From Planctomycetaceae bacterium (GTDB taxonomy: Bacteria; Planctomycetota; UBA1135; GCA-002686595): a DNA stretch of 64,000 nt. The notes beneath the pieces were generated by a model. The model did no database searches, was not told the DNA's origin, and was given only the letters and a program-made list of their open reading frames with translations. Below are positions 34,180 through 45,800 of the stretch, piece after piece. Every line of letters starts with the position of its first letter. The stretch's first letter is position 1. The stretch lies in the NCBI GenBank assembly GCA_011525785.1, contig WYBT01000052.1, positions 62,001 through 126,000 on the forward strand, given 5' to 3'. Made by a program: the position numbers and the translations under genes.

Positions 34180-35556
34180 ATGTTCCGGCGCGTACTGATC
34201 GCCAACCGCGGAGAGATCGCCCAGCGCGTGATCCGCACCTGCCGCGAGATGGGGATCGAAACCGTCGCGGTCTACTCCGAGGCCGACGCCGATGCGCTCT
34301 ACCTGCGCCAGGCCGACGAGACGATCTGCATCGGCAAGGGACCGAGCGCGAAGAGCTACCTGCACATCCCTTCGATCATCGCTGCGGCGGAGATCGCGGA
34401 CGTCGACGCCATCCACCCCGGCTACGGCTTCCTGTCGGAGAACGAGCACTTCGCCGAGGTCTGCAACTCCTGCAACATCACCTTCATCGGGCCGAGCGCG
34501 AAGGCGATCGCCGCGGTGGGCAACAAGTCGCGCGCGCGGGAGATAGCGGTAGCGGCCAAGGCGCCGGTAGTGCCCGGCTCGGACGGGCCCGTCGAGGACG
34601 AGCCGACGGCGCTCGCGGTGGCGCAGCGTCTGGGCTACCCGGTGATGATCAAGGCCGCGTCGGGCGGCGGCGGGCGCGGGATGCGCATCGCGCGCAACGA
34701 CAACAGCCTCGTGTCGGGCTTCCACGCTGCGCGCGCCGAGGCCGAAGCGGCCTTCGGCGACAACACGGTTTACCTCGAGAAGTTCATCGAGAACCCGCGC
34801 CACGTCGAGATCCAGTTGCTCGGCGACCAGCACGGCAACATGGTCCACCTGTTCGAGCGCGACTGCTCGATCCAGCGCCGCCATCAGAAGTTGATCGAGG
34901 AGTCGCCCTCGCCGCTCTTGACGCCCGAGCGCCGCGCGGCGATGGGGGAGGCGGCCATCCGCATCGCGCGCGAAGCGGAGTACCACAACGCCGGCACGGC
35001 CGAGTTCCTGCTCGATCGACAGGGCAACTTCTACTTCATCGAAGTCAACGCGCGCATCCAGGTCGAGCACTCGGTGACCGAACTGGTGACCGGCATCGAC
35101 CTGATCCGCCAGCAGTTGCTGGTGGCGGCCGGCGAGCCGCTGTCGTTCAAGCAGGAGGACGTTCGCCTGCAGGGGCACGCGATCGAGTGCCGCATCAACG
35201 CCGAGGACCCCGAGCGCGACTTCCAGCCCTCGCCGGGCCTGATCAGCATGTTCGTCCCTCCCGGGGGCCCGGGCGTGCGCGTCGACAGCCACGGCTACAG
35301 CGGCTATCGAATCCCGCCGAACTACGACTCGATGATCGGCAAGCTCATGGCGCATCGCTCGAGCCGCGAGGCAGCCATCCGCACCATGCTGCGGGCCCTC
35401 GACGAGTTCGTGATCCAGGGCCCCAAGACGACCATCCCGCTGCTCAAGAAGGTGCTCAGCCACTCCGACTTCCAGGCCAGCCGGCACGACACGGGCTTCG
35501 TCGAGCGCTACTTCGGCGCCCGGCCTTCGATCGCCACCGGAAGCGAGCGGCCGTGA
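34180..35556 (+). CDS. accC: Biotin carboxylase subunit of acetyl-CoA carboxylase
   Basis: 458 aa, typical length; ATG 34180 begins FRRVLIANRGEIAQRVIRTC, the family start. It carboxylates the biotin on AccB using ATP and bicarbonate. The ATP-grasp landmarks are KAASGGGGRGMRIA, ERDCSIQRRHQKLIEESPS and FIEVNARIQVEHSVTE. Its TGA overlaps the GTG of the next lipoprotein gene, so that gene is likely on the same transcript. Confidence 0.97.
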   Translation: MFRRVLIANRGEIAQRVIRTCREMGIETVAVYSEADADALYLRQADETICIGKGPSAKSYLHIPSIIAAAEIADVDAIHPGYGFLSENEHFAEVCNSCNITFIGPSAKAIAAVGNKSRAREIAVAAKAPVVPGSDGPVEDEPTALAVAQRLGYPVMIKAASGGGGRGMRIARNDNSLVSGFHAARAEAEAAFGDNTVYLEKFIENPRHVEIQLLGDQHGNMVHLFERDCSIQRRHQKLIEESPSPLLTPERRAAMGEAAIRIAREAEYHNAGTAEFLLDRQGNFYFIEVNARIQVEHSVTELVTGIDLIRQQLLVAAGEPLSFKQEDVRLQGHAIECRINAEDPERDFQPSPGLISMFVPPGGPGVRVDSHGYSGYRIPPNYDSMIGKLMAHRSSREAAIRTMLRALDEFVIQGPKTTIPLLKKVLSHSDFQASRHDTGFVERYFGARPSIATGSERP

Positions 35557-36470
35557 AGCGCTCCAGCGCCGAGCGCGCCGCGTGGTTGGCGCTGAGCGGC
35601 CTCGCCGCCGCACTGACGAGCGCGTCCTGCGTGTGGAGCGGCGTGCAGCGCTGGCCCGGCCCGATGCGCGCGACCGCGGATCCGCTGCCGCCGGGCGACA
35701 CCAGCTTGCACCGTCCCGGTCCCGAGGAAGTGACCGTGATCCGCCATGCCGACCCGGTCCAGATCCGCCCCGCGGGGGCGCTCTCGGGCCGGCCGATGGA
35801 GTTCTTCGACAAGAGCGCGCAGGTGACCGCGGGCGGGGCCGTGATCGTCGCGCCCGGCGGCCGCGCCGAGGTGCTGTGGCCCACGGGTGCGTCGATCGTG
35901 ATCCTGGGCGAGAGCGTGGCCTGGATCGGCTCGCCTTCGCGCGGCGAACCGTCCCTGCAGTTCGACGAGCTCGAGCGCGCGCGGCTCGATCTGCGCGAAG
36001 GCGATGCCGTGCGACTGCTCGGCGGCGCGCTGCTCAGCGGCGCCGGCGGCCCGTATGTGCTCGAGCACACCGCCGACGGCGTGTTGAGCGTCCACAACCA
36101 GAGCAAGGCCGGCGTGAACGTCGCCTTTCGCGAAGAGCAGTTCGAGCTCAACCCCAACCAGACCGTCCGCATCCCGCTCTTGTCCTCCGGCGGCGCGCCG
36201 TTCAGCGACGATCCCGCGCTGCGCCGCGTCGACGGCGAAGGCGTGACCGTGCGGCTCGCCGGTCCGCTCGAGTGCCGCGACGAAGGCGGCGCGCTCGAGG
36301 TGAGTGCCCCCGCTGGCGCGGAGGGCCACGTGCGCGGCCTGGGCGTGCGCGTCGATGTCGCCCCCGGCGCACGCGTGCGCTTCAAGGCGCTGCCCATCCG
36401 CGAGCCCGCCGCCCCCGCCTCGGCTCCCGCCTCCGCGGACGCCCCCGCACCCTCCTCCACCGCCCCCTGA
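35553..36470 (+). CDS. Hypothetical lipoprotein with FecR-like region
   Basis: 305 aa from GTG 35553. The N-terminus is a signal sequence with a lipobox-like LTSASC near residue 25. Residues about 55-210 are beta-rich, with TAGGAVIVAPGGRAEVLWPTGASIVILGE-like strands similar to FecR domains (short strands around a 'G-dosage' of glycines). The C-terminus is a Pro/Ala-rich tail. Function is unknown; FecR-like domains often act as periplasmic sensors, but that is only a similarity. It is translationally coupled to accC, which may be chance. Confidence 0.6.
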   Translation: MKRSSAERAAWLALSGLAAALTSASCVWSGVQRWPGPMRATADPLPPGDTSLHRPGPEEVTVIRHADPVQIRPAGALSGRPMEFFDKSAQVTAGGAVIVAPGGRAEVLWPTGASIVILGESVAWIGSPSRGEPSLQFDELERARLDLREGDAVRLLGGALLSGAGGPYVLEHTADGVLSVHNQSKAGVNVAFREEQFELNPNQTVRIPLLSSGGAPFSDDPALRRVDGEGVTVRLAGPLECRDEGGALEVSAPAGAEGHVRGLGVRVDVAPGARVRFKALPIREPAAPASAPASADAPAPSSTAP

Positions 36471-36495
36471 GGCGTCCGTTCCCCGTTCCGTCAGC

Positions 36496-37467
<972 letters not shown>

Positions 37468-37474
37468 GCGCGCC

Positions 37475-39316
<1,842 letters not shown>

Positions 39317-39327
39317 GAGCGGCAGGC

Positions 39328-40269
39328 ATGGCGAAGATCCTGGTCACCGGCGGCGCCGGCTTCATCGGCTCGCACACGGTCGAGCGCTTGCTCGCGCGCG
39401 GCGACGAGCCGCTGGTGCTCGACAACTTCAACGACTTCTACGACCCCGCCATCAAGCGCGCCAACGTGGCGCGCTTTCCCCAGGTGCGCGTGGTGGTGGG
39501 GGACATCCGAGACAAGGCGCTGGTCGATCGGCTGTTCGATGAATCGGACTTCGACGGCGTGATCCACCTCGCCGCGATGGCCGGCGTGCGTCCCTCGGTC
39601 GAGGACCCGCTGCTCTACGAGGACGTCAACGTGCGCGGGACGATGGTGCTGCTCGAAGCGCTGCGTCGCCGCCCGCGCACGCGCCTGGTGTTCGCTTCCT
39701 CCTCGAGCGTGTACGGCGCGCGCGAGGAAGCGCCGTTCCGCGAAGACGACGACATCCACCAACCGGTGTCGCCCTACGCTGCGACCAAGCGCGCAGGCGA
39801 ACTGCTGTGCTACACGCACCACCACCTGTTCGGGATCCCGGTGGCGTGCCTGCGCTTCTTCACCGTGTACGGACCGCGCCAGCGACCGGAGATGGCGATC
39901 GCCAAGTTCAGCGCGGCGATCGAGCGCGGCGAGCCGATCCCGTTCTACGGCGACGGCGGGACGCGGCGCGACTACACCTACATCGACGACATCGTCGACG
40001 GCGTCGTCGCGGCTTTCGACCGCTGCGCGGGCTACGAGATCTTCAACCTCGGCGAGAGCGCCACCACGACCCTGAGCGAGCTGGTCGAGACGCTGGCGCG
40101 CGAGCTCGGCAAACCGGCGCGCATCGACCGCAAGCCGCTGCAGCCGGGCGACGTCCCGCTGACCTGCGCGGACGTGTCCAAGGCCCGCCGGCTCCTGGGC
40201 TACGCGCCGAAGGTCCCCGTAGCGGAGGGCTTGCGGCGCTACGTCGCCTGGCGGCGCGCCTCGAATTGA
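39328..40269 (+). CDS. NAD-dependent sugar epimerase, UDP-glucuronate 4-epimerase-like
   Basis: 313 aa. The start has a good ribosome site (AGGAG, 8 bases before ATG). TGGAGFIGSHTVERL binds NAD, AAMAGVRPSVEDP is typical of UDP-glucuronate 4-epimerases, SPYAATKRAGE has the catalytic Tyr-x-x-x-Lys, and FFTVYGPRQRPEMA follows. It probably makes UDP-galacturonate. GalE- or WbpP-type activity is also possible. Together with the Uxs gene it draws on UDP-glucuronate. Confidence 0.85.
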   Translation: MAKILVTGGAGFIGSHTVERLLARGDEPLVLDNFNDFYDPAIKRANVARFPQVRVVVGDIRDKALVDRLFDESDFDGVIHLAAMAGVRPSVEDPLLYEDVNVRGTMVLLEALRRRPRTRLVFASSSSVYGAREEAPFREDDDIHQPVSPYAATKRAGELLCYTHHHLFGIPVACLRFFTVYGPRQRPEMAIAKFSAAIERGEPIPFYGDGGTRRDYTYIDDIVDGVVAAFDRCAGYEIFNLGESATTTLSELVETLARELGKPARIDRKPLQPGDVPLTCADVSKARRLLGYAPKVPVAEGLRRYVAWRRASN

Positions 40270-40294
40270 TCGCTCCGCACGCGCCGATTACAGT
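40266..40294 (+). promoter_or_regulatory. Candidate promoter of the rmlA-rmlD-rmlB genes
   Basis: TTGATC, a 17-base spacer and TACAGT begin at the end of the epimerase gene, 108 bases before rmlA. It suggests the rml genes can be transcribed apart from the upstream operon. Confidence 0.5.
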
Positions 40295-40402
40295 CTCTCG
40301 CTTGGGTTCGCGGCCTTCGGCTGGCCCTCGGGCCTCCCGCCTGCGCGCCGCGAGCCACCCTCACTCAGCCCAGCCCACAAGCCACAGGTTCTGCATCGAC
40401 CC

Positions 40403-41164
40403 ATGAAGGGCGTCATCCTCGCGGGAGGCCTCGGTACGAGGCTCTTTCCGCTGACCAAGATCACCAACAAGCACCTGCTGCCGGTCTACGACCGGCCGAT
40501 GATCTACTACCCCATCCAGGCGCTGGTGAACGCCGGTATCCGCGACATCATGATCGTCACCGGCGGCCGCAAGTCGGGCGATTTCCTGTCGCTGCTCGGC
40601 AACGGCTCGGAGTTCGGGCTCAAGCACCTGAACTACACCTACCAGGAAGGCGAAGGCGGGATCGCCGAGGCCCTGGGCCTGGCGGCGCACTGGGCGGCCG
40701 GCGACAAGGTCTGCGTCGTGCTGGGCGACAACATCATCCAGTACAACATCGCCAAGGCCGTGCGCGCCTTCGAGCGTCAGGAGAAGGGCGCCAAGATCAT
40801 GCTCAAGGAAGTGCACGATCCCGAGCGATTCGGCGTGGCCGAGCTCACCGGCGAACGCGTGGTCAACATCGTCGAGAAGCCCAAGCAGCCCAAGAGCAAT
40901 CTGGCTGTGATCGGCATCTACATGTACGACGCGCGCGTGTTCGAGATCATCAAGACGCTCAAGCCTTCCGACCGCGGCGAGCTGGAGATCACCGACGTCA
41001 ACAACTGGTTCATCCGCGACGGCTCGATGACCTACGAGATCCTGCCGGGCTGGTGGACCGACGCCGGCACGTTCGAGTCGCTGCACCGCGCCAGCTGTCT
41101 GGTGGCCGAAGGCGGCGCGAACCTGATGGACGAGCCGGCGCGCGGGGAGAAGGCGCTGCGGTGA
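40403..41164 (+). CDS. rmlA: Glucose-1-phosphate thymidylyltransferase, short form
   Basis: 253 aa, about 40 shorter than E. coli RmlA. It makes dTDP-glucose from glucose 1-phosphate and dTTP. LAGGLGTRLFPLTKITNKHLLPVYDRPMI is the nucleotidyl-transfer signature, in which the usual Lys before PM is Arg. VVLGDNI and ELEITDVN are the metal and sugar-binding segments. The missing C-terminal part carries the allosteric dTDP-rhamnose site in long forms, so this enzyme may lack that feedback control. It overlaps rmlD by four bases. Confidence 0.9.
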   Translation: MKGVILAGGLGTRLFPLTKITNKHLLPVYDRPMIYYPIQALVNAGIRDIMIVTGGRKSGDFLSLLGNGSEFGLKHLNYTYQEGEGGIAEALGLAAHWAAGDKVCVVLGDNIIQYNIAKAVRAFERQEKGAKIMLKEVHDPERFGVAELTGERVVNIVEKPKQPKSNLAVIGIYMYDARVFEIIKTLKPSDRGELEITDVNNWFIRDGSMTYEILPGWWTDAGTFESLHRASCLVAEGGANLMDEPARGEKALR

Positions 41165-42051
41165 GCGGCGCGTTGCGAGGCCGCGTGCTGGTGACGGGCG
41201 CGGCCGGCATGCTCGGCAGCGAACTGCTCCTGCGCACGCCCACGGGCTGCGTGGGCGTCGGCACGGATCTGGTCGCGGGTCCGTCGGTCGCCGCCGCGGG
41301 AGTCGATCTCTCCGAGCGCTCCGCGGTCGAGCGCCTGTTCGAGCAGCACGGCCCGTTCACGGGCGCGATCCACTGCGCGGCGTACACAGCGGTCGACAAG
41401 GCCGAGGAGCAGCCCGAACTGTGCGCCAACGTCAACGTCGAGGCCAGCCGCGTGCTGGCGCAGGTCTGTCAGGCTCGCGGGGCGCACCTCGTCGCGGTGA
41501 GCACCGACTTCGTGTTCGACGGCGCCAAGCGCACGCCCTACCTCGAGTCGGATGAGCCGCGCCCGTTGAGCGTGTACGGCCGCACCAAGCTCGAGGGCGA
41601 GCGCGCCACGCTCGCGGCCGCGCCCGGGGCGGCGATCGTCCGCACGCAGTGGCTCTACGGCCCGCGCGGCAAGCACTTTCCGCGCACGATCGTCGGCTAC
41701 GCGCGTTCGAGCGGGAAGCTCAAGGTGGTCGACGACCAGTGGGGCGCTCCGACCAGCACGCTCGAACTCGCGCCCGCGCTCTGGGACGTGCTGCTCGCGC
41801 GCGCGAGCGGCGTATTCCACGGCGCGTGCGAGGGCTCGTGCTCGTGGCACGGCTTCACGGCGGAGATCCTGCGCCAGTGCGGCCTGGTCTCGGTCGAGCT
41901 GAACGCCTGCGGCAGCGACGCCTATCCGCGTCCGGCCGTGCGCCCGGCCTACAGCGTGCTCGACGCCTCCAAGCTCGCCGCCTTGCGCGGTCGCCGCTTC
42001 GCCGACTGGCGCCGCGCGCTGGCCGACTACCTGGCGGTCGAGCCGCTCTGA
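41161..42051 (+). CDS. rmlD: dTDP-4-dehydrorhamnose reductase
   Basis: 296 aa from GTG 41161 (GTGA overlap with rmlA). It reduces dTDP-4-keto-rhamnose to dTDP-rhamnose with NAD(P)H. VTGAAGMLGSELL is the dinucleotide site, AAYTAVDKAEEQPE the family signature, STDFVFDG the active-site strand, and YGRTKLEGE has Tyr-x-x-x-Lys. It is 46 bases before rmlB. Strikingly, no rmlC epimerase gene is beside it. Confidence 0.94.
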   Translation: MSGALRGRVLVTGAAGMLGSELLLRTPTGCVGVGTDLVAGPSVAAAGVDLSERSAVERLFEQHGPFTGAIHCAAYTAVDKAEEQPELCANVNVEASRVLAQVCQARGAHLVAVSTDFVFDGAKRTPYLESDEPRPLSVYGRTKLEGERATLAAAPGAAIVRTQWLYGPRGKHFPRTIVGYARSSGKLKVVDDQWGAPTSTLELAPALWDVLLARASGVFHGACEGSCSWHGFTAEILRQCGLVSVELNACGSDAYPRPAVRPAYSVLDASKLAALRGRRFADWRRALADYLAVEPL

Positions 42052-42097
42052 TCCGTCCTGCGCCGCCTCCTCTCGACCCAACACCGCAACACCAGTC

Positions 42098-43123
42098 ATG
42101 CAGCGCACTGTCCTCGTCACCGGCGGCGCCGGGTTCATCGGCTCGAACTTCGTCCTGATGCTCGCCAAGGAGCGCCCGGACTGGAAGATCGTGAACCTCG
42201 ATGCGCTGACCTACGCCGGCAATCTCGAGAACTTGAAGAGCATCGAGGCTCGCGCAGGCCACGTGTTCGTGCACGGCGACATCACGCGCCCCGAAGACGT
42301 CGCGCGCGCCTTCGAAGCGGCGCGCAAGTTCGGCGGTCCGCTGAGCGTCGTGCACTTCGCCGCCGAGAGCCACGTCGACCGCTCGATCCAATCGGGCCTG
42401 CCCTTCGTGCAGACCAACGTGCTCGGCACGCAGGTGCTGCTCGACGCGTCGCGCGCCGCGGGCATCGAGCGCTTCGTGCACGTCTCGACCGACGAGGTCT
42501 ACGGCTCCCTGGGCTCGAGCGGCTTCTTCACCGAGGACACGCCCATCCAGCCGAACTCGCCGTACTCGGCCAGCAAGGCCGGCAGCGACCTGCTCGTGCG
42601 CGCCGCGATCCACACGCACCACTTCCCGGCCTGCATCACGCGCTGCTCGAACAACTACGGTCCGTTCCAGTTCCCCGAGAAGCTGATTCCGCTGATGATC
42701 GCCAACGCCAGCGAGAACAAGCCGCTGCCGGTCTACGGCGATGGGATGAACGTGCGCGATTGGTTGTACGTCGTCGACCACTGCGAGGCGATCCTCGCGG
42801 TGCTCGAGCGCGGCGCGCTGGGCGAGGTCTACAACATCGGCGGCCACAACGAGCACCCCAACATCTTCATCGTCAAGCGCGTGCTGGCGGAGCTCGGCAA
42901 GCCCGAGAGCCTGATTCAGTACGTGAAGGATCGTCCTGGCCACGACCGGCGCTACGCCATCGACGCCGGCAAGATCGAGCGCGAGCTCGGCTGGCGTCCG
43001 CGCTACTCCTTCGAGCAGGCCCTGCCGCTGACGATCCGCTGGTACCGCGAAAATTCCGATTGGCTCGCGCGGGTTCGCAACGGCGCCTACCGCGAGTATT
43101 ACGCGCGGCAGTACCAGGCCTGA
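42098..43123 (+). CDS. rmlB: dTDP-glucose 4,6-dehydratase
   Basis: 341 aa, normal length. It makes dTDP-4-keto-6-deoxyglucose, the branch point to rhamnose and other deoxysugars. TGGAGFIGSNFVLM binds NAD, HFAAESHVDRSI is the family signature, STDEVYGSLG holds the catalytic Asp/Glu region, and YSASKAGSDLLVRA has Tyr-x-x-x-Lys. NNYGPFQFPEKLIPL completes the match. A strong 9-bp hairpin follows 14 bases downstream. Confidence 0.96.
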   Translation: MQRTVLVTGGAGFIGSNFVLMLAKERPDWKIVNLDALTYAGNLENLKSIEARAGHVFVHGDITRPEDVARAFEAARKFGGPLSVVHFAAESHVDRSIQSGLPFVQTNVLGTQVLLDASRAAGIERFVHVSTDEVYGSLGSSGFFTEDTPIQPNSPYSASKAGSDLLVRAAIHTHHFPACITRCSNNYGPFQFPEKLIPLMIANASENKPLPVYGDGMNVRDWLYVVDHCEAILAVLERGALGEVYNIGGHNEHPNIFIVKRVLAELGKPESLIQYVKDRPGHDRRYAIDAGKIERELGWRPRYSFEQALPLTIRWYRENSDWLARVRNGAYREYYARQYQA

Positions 43124-43136
43124 GCGAGGCCGGATG

Positions 43137-43163
43137 GCGCGCCGCCGGTCGCTTGCGGCGCGC
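43137..43163 (+). terminator. Hairpin after rmlB
   Basis: A perfect 9-bp stem (GCGCGCCGC with GCGGCGCGC) closes a 9-base loop 14 bases past the rmlB stop. There is no T-run, so it may be a terminator or just a GC-rich inverted repeat; it does separate the nucleotide-sugar genes from the export operon. Confidence 0.4.
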
Positions 43164-43266
43164 GACCTGTCGCCGGCGCGTCGGCCACGCCGCGTGCTCG
43201 CCGCGCGAGCCGGTCCGGCCAGCGTTGATCCGCTTTTCGCGCCGCCGGCGTGGCGCGAGCAAAAGC

Positions 43267-43295
43267 TTGGGCGGGTTGGCGTCGATCTCTAGGAT
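43267..43295 (+). promoter_or_regulatory. Candidate promoter of the polysaccharide export operon
   Basis: TTGGGC, a 17-base spacer and TAGGAT, 33 bases before ATG 43329. It would start the run of eight genes to 53013. A sigma54 pattern was searched for here and not found. Confidence 0.5.
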
Positions 43296-43328
43296 CCGTG
43301 GGTCCACCCCAAGGCGTCCTTCCGCCCG

Positions 43329-44120
43329 ATGCAACAAAGCTCTGTTCAATCGCTGTGGCGCAGCCCGTTCGCTCTGGCTGCTGCGCTGCTCGTGCTCCTG
43401 TGCGCCTCCTGCGCCAGTTCGAGTCCCGACAAGCGCCTGCTGCAGTACCTCAACGACAAGGGCTTCGGCAATCGCTACACGGGCAACGCCGAGGACCAGA
43501 ACTACGTCACGATCGGCGACACGATCTCGATCACCGACTCGTTCCACCCCGAGTTGAGCTCTGCCCAGCGCGTCGACGTCGACGGCACGGTGGTGCTGTC
43601 CGAGATCGGCGCGGTGCACGTCGCCGGACAGACCCGTTCCGAGCTCAAGACCTTCCTGACCCAGAAGTACTCAAGCTACTACGAGCAGGTCGACATCGAC
43701 GTCCGACTGCAGACGCAGAGCAAGTTCTACTTCGTGTTCGGCGAGGTGACGGCGGAGGGCGTCAAGACCTTCCCCGGCGACCTCACGGTGTTCCAGGCGG
43801 TGATGGCCGCAGGCCCCGACAAGAACACGGCCAACCTCGGGCGCGTGCGCGTGATCCGCGCCGACCCGCGCGACCCGCTCGTGATCCCGGTCAACCTGCT
43901 GGCGATGTTCCGCGGCGACTCGACCGACAACCTGCTGATCCAGGAGCGCGACATCATCTACGTGCCGCCGACGATGATCGCGGAGCTGGGCTACTTCATC
44001 TCGGACCTGCTCTTCCCGATCACCAACGTGCTGCGCCAGATCGCGGGCTCGATCCTGCTGCTGCAGGGACGCGGGATCGGCGGTCGAAACCAGGGCTTCA
44101 ACAACCAAGTGTTCTTCTAG
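43329..44120 (+). CDS. Outer-membrane polysaccharide export lipoprotein (Wza/XrtA type)
   Basis: 263 aa. A signal peptide with lipobox LLCASC (Cys near residue 30) is followed by a polysaccharide export domain: YVTIGDTISITDSFHPE opening, VDVDGTVVLSEIGAVHVAGQTRSEL, and a SLBB-like region with FYFVFGEVTAEGV and VFQAVMAAGP. Such proteins form the outer-membrane ring that lets capsule or exopolysaccharide out. The C-terminal hydrophobic stretch fits the export-protein type found in exosortase-A loci. It is the first gene of an operon. Confidence 0.88.
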   Translation: MQQSSVQSLWRSPFALAAALLVLLCASCASSSPDKRLLQYLNDKGFGNRYTGNAEDQNYVTIGDTISITDSFHPELSSAQRVDVDGTVVLSEIGAVHVAGQTRSELKTFLTQKYSSYYEQVDIDVRLQTQSKFYFVFGEVTAEGVKTFPGDLTVFQAVMAAGPDKNTANLGRVRVIRADPRDPLVIPVNLLAMFRGDSTDNLLIQERDIIYVPPTMIAELGYFISDLLFPITNVLRQIAGSILLLQGRGIGGRNQGFNNQVFF

Positions 44121-44128
44121 GCCGCGCC

Positions 44129-45769
44129 ATGGCCGCACGCGAGACGAGCCAGATTCAAGAGATCGCGGCGCTGCTGAGGCGCCGGGCGCTGCAGATCGTG
44201 TTGCCCGCGGTCGTGACCGGCTCGCTGGGCGTCGCGCTGGCCGAGCTGTGGCCCAAGAGCTACCGCGCGGGAACCAGTCTCGAGGTCCGCGACGTCAATC
44301 CGCCCGTCGCGGCGCAGGGCATCGACGCCAAGGTGATCCAGAAGGACATCACCAACGCGCCCTGGCAGATCCGCCAGTTCGACCGCGTGGTCCGCGTGCT
44401 CGAGGGCCTGGAGTGGCGCGGCTACAAGGAACTGAGCGACCCGATCGAGAAGGTCGAGTTCGTGCGCGACGTGATCGATCGCATCGAGACGCACTTGGGC
44501 GGCGCGGTGGGCAAGCAGACCACCGGAACCGTGCTGTTCACGATCTGGTTCACCGACCGGGACCCCAAGCGCGCCGAGCAGTTCCTCAACCGGCTGCGCG
44601 AAGTGTTCGTGAGCGAGGTTCTCGATCGCTACCGCACCGACGCGCGCAAGACGCTCGACCTGCTCCGCAATCAGCTCACGATCGCCGAGGAGCGCGCCAA
44701 GGCGGCCGACGCAGCCGCGGCCAAGCTCAAGAAGGAAGCGGGTGTGTCCGCGACGCAGCAGGCGCCGGGCGGCGGACGACAGCGCGACGAGGATCCGATC
44801 TTCAAGCGTCTGGACGCAGCTCAATCGCGTCTGTTCGAGGCCGAGGCCGACGCCACGGCCCACGCCGCGACCATCGCGCAGCTCCAGAAGCTCTACGACG
44901 AGGCGCCTGCGGAGGTCCCGCAGACTTCGACCACCGACGGGTTGTCGTTCGACGCCGAGGTGGCCGCGATCGAGGCCGCCAAGGCCGCGCAGCGTGAACG
45001 TCAGGCAGGTTTGCGGCCCGCGCACAGCGTCTACCTCGACGCAGAGAGCAAGCTGCGCAAGCTCGACGAGAAGCTCGAGCAGTTGCTGCTGGCTGCGCGC
45101 GCGCCCGAGGACCGCACGCGCATGGCGCCCAATCGCGAGCGCGACCTGATCCGCGTCCGCATCCGCGACACCGAGGTCAAGCTCAACGAGGCTCTGGCGC
45201 TCAAGGCGCGCCTGGAGGGCGACGTGCAGTCGCTGAAGGTCGAGAGCGCGGCGCGCGTGGAGACCTACCGCCAGCTCCAGGAACTCGACCGCGAGGCGGC
45301 GATCGCCGCCGAGGAGTACCTGCGCGCCGCGCAGGCCTACAACAAGCAGAAGTCCTTCGTCGACTTCATCTCCAGCGCCTTCGCCAGTCCCTTCGAGGTC
45401 AGCGAGACGGCGCGCGCGCCGAAGACTCCGGTCTCGCCTGGCGCAGTCGTGTTCATCGGCGGCGGCATCGTGCTCGGGATCCTGCTGGGCCTGGGCAGCG
45501 CGCTGGCGGCCGAGTTCGCGCGCGGCGGCGTGCGCGGCGCGGCCGAAGTCGAAAAGCTCAGCAACGCCCCGGTGCTGGGCGTGATCAATCGCATCCGCAC
45601 GCGCGCCGAGCGCCGCGAGCGCGCCGCACGCCGCGTCGTGGTCGTGGTCTCGACGCTGGCCATCGCGGCCAGCGTGCTGTGGACCACCTGGGCCTACCAG
45701 AACGAGCCCCAGTCCCTGGGCGTCTCGCTGCGCTCGATGCTCGACCGCATCAGCCAGAAGACGCAGTGA
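44129..45769 (+). CDS. Chain-length determinant protein (Wzz/XrtA type, no kinase domain)
   Basis: 546 aa from ATG 44129, 8 bases after the export gene. An N-terminal hydrophobic segment near 25-42, a long coiled-coil periplasmic part (about 180-410), and a second segment near 445-470 preceded by APKTPVSPG, the usual Pro-rich motif, define a polysaccharide co-polymerase. A third hydrophobic stretch (VVVVVSTLAIAASVLW) lies near 510. It sets polymer length and couples export. It lacks the BY-kinase domain, and no such kinase gene is in the window. Confidence 0.88.
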   Translation: MAARETSQIQEIAALLRRRALQIVLPAVVTGSLGVALAELWPKSYRAGTSLEVRDVNPPVAAQGIDAKVIQKDITNAPWQIRQFDRVVRVLEGLEWRGYKELSDPIEKVEFVRDVIDRIETHLGGAVGKQTTGTVLFTIWFTDRDPKRAEQFLNRLREVFVSEVLDRYRTDARKTLDLLRNQLTIAEERAKAADAAAAKLKKEAGVSATQQAPGGGRQRDEDPIFKRLDAAQSRLFEAEADATAHAATIAQLQKLYDEAPAEVPQTSTTDGLSFDAEVAAIEAAKAAQRERQAGLRPAHSVYLDAESKLRKLDEKLEQLLLAARAPEDRTRMAPNRERDLIRVRIRDTEVKLNEALALKARLEGDVQSLKVESAARVETYRQLQELDREAAIAAEEYLRAAQAYNKQKSFVDFISSAFASPFEVSETARAPKTPVSPGAVVFIGGGIVLGILLGLGSALAAEFARGGVRGAAEVEKLSNAPVLGVINRIRTRAERRERAARRVVVVVSTLAIAASVLWTTWAYQNEPQSLGVSLRSMLDRISQKTQ

Positions 45770-45800
45770 GCGGGCGGAACGCCCGGCGCGAGCCAGCAGC

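Noticed and set aside
43240..43280. Possible sigma54 promoter before the export operon
   Set aside because: TGGCGCG and a later GC pair are 11 bases apart instead of the required 10, so it does not fit the -24/-12 rule.
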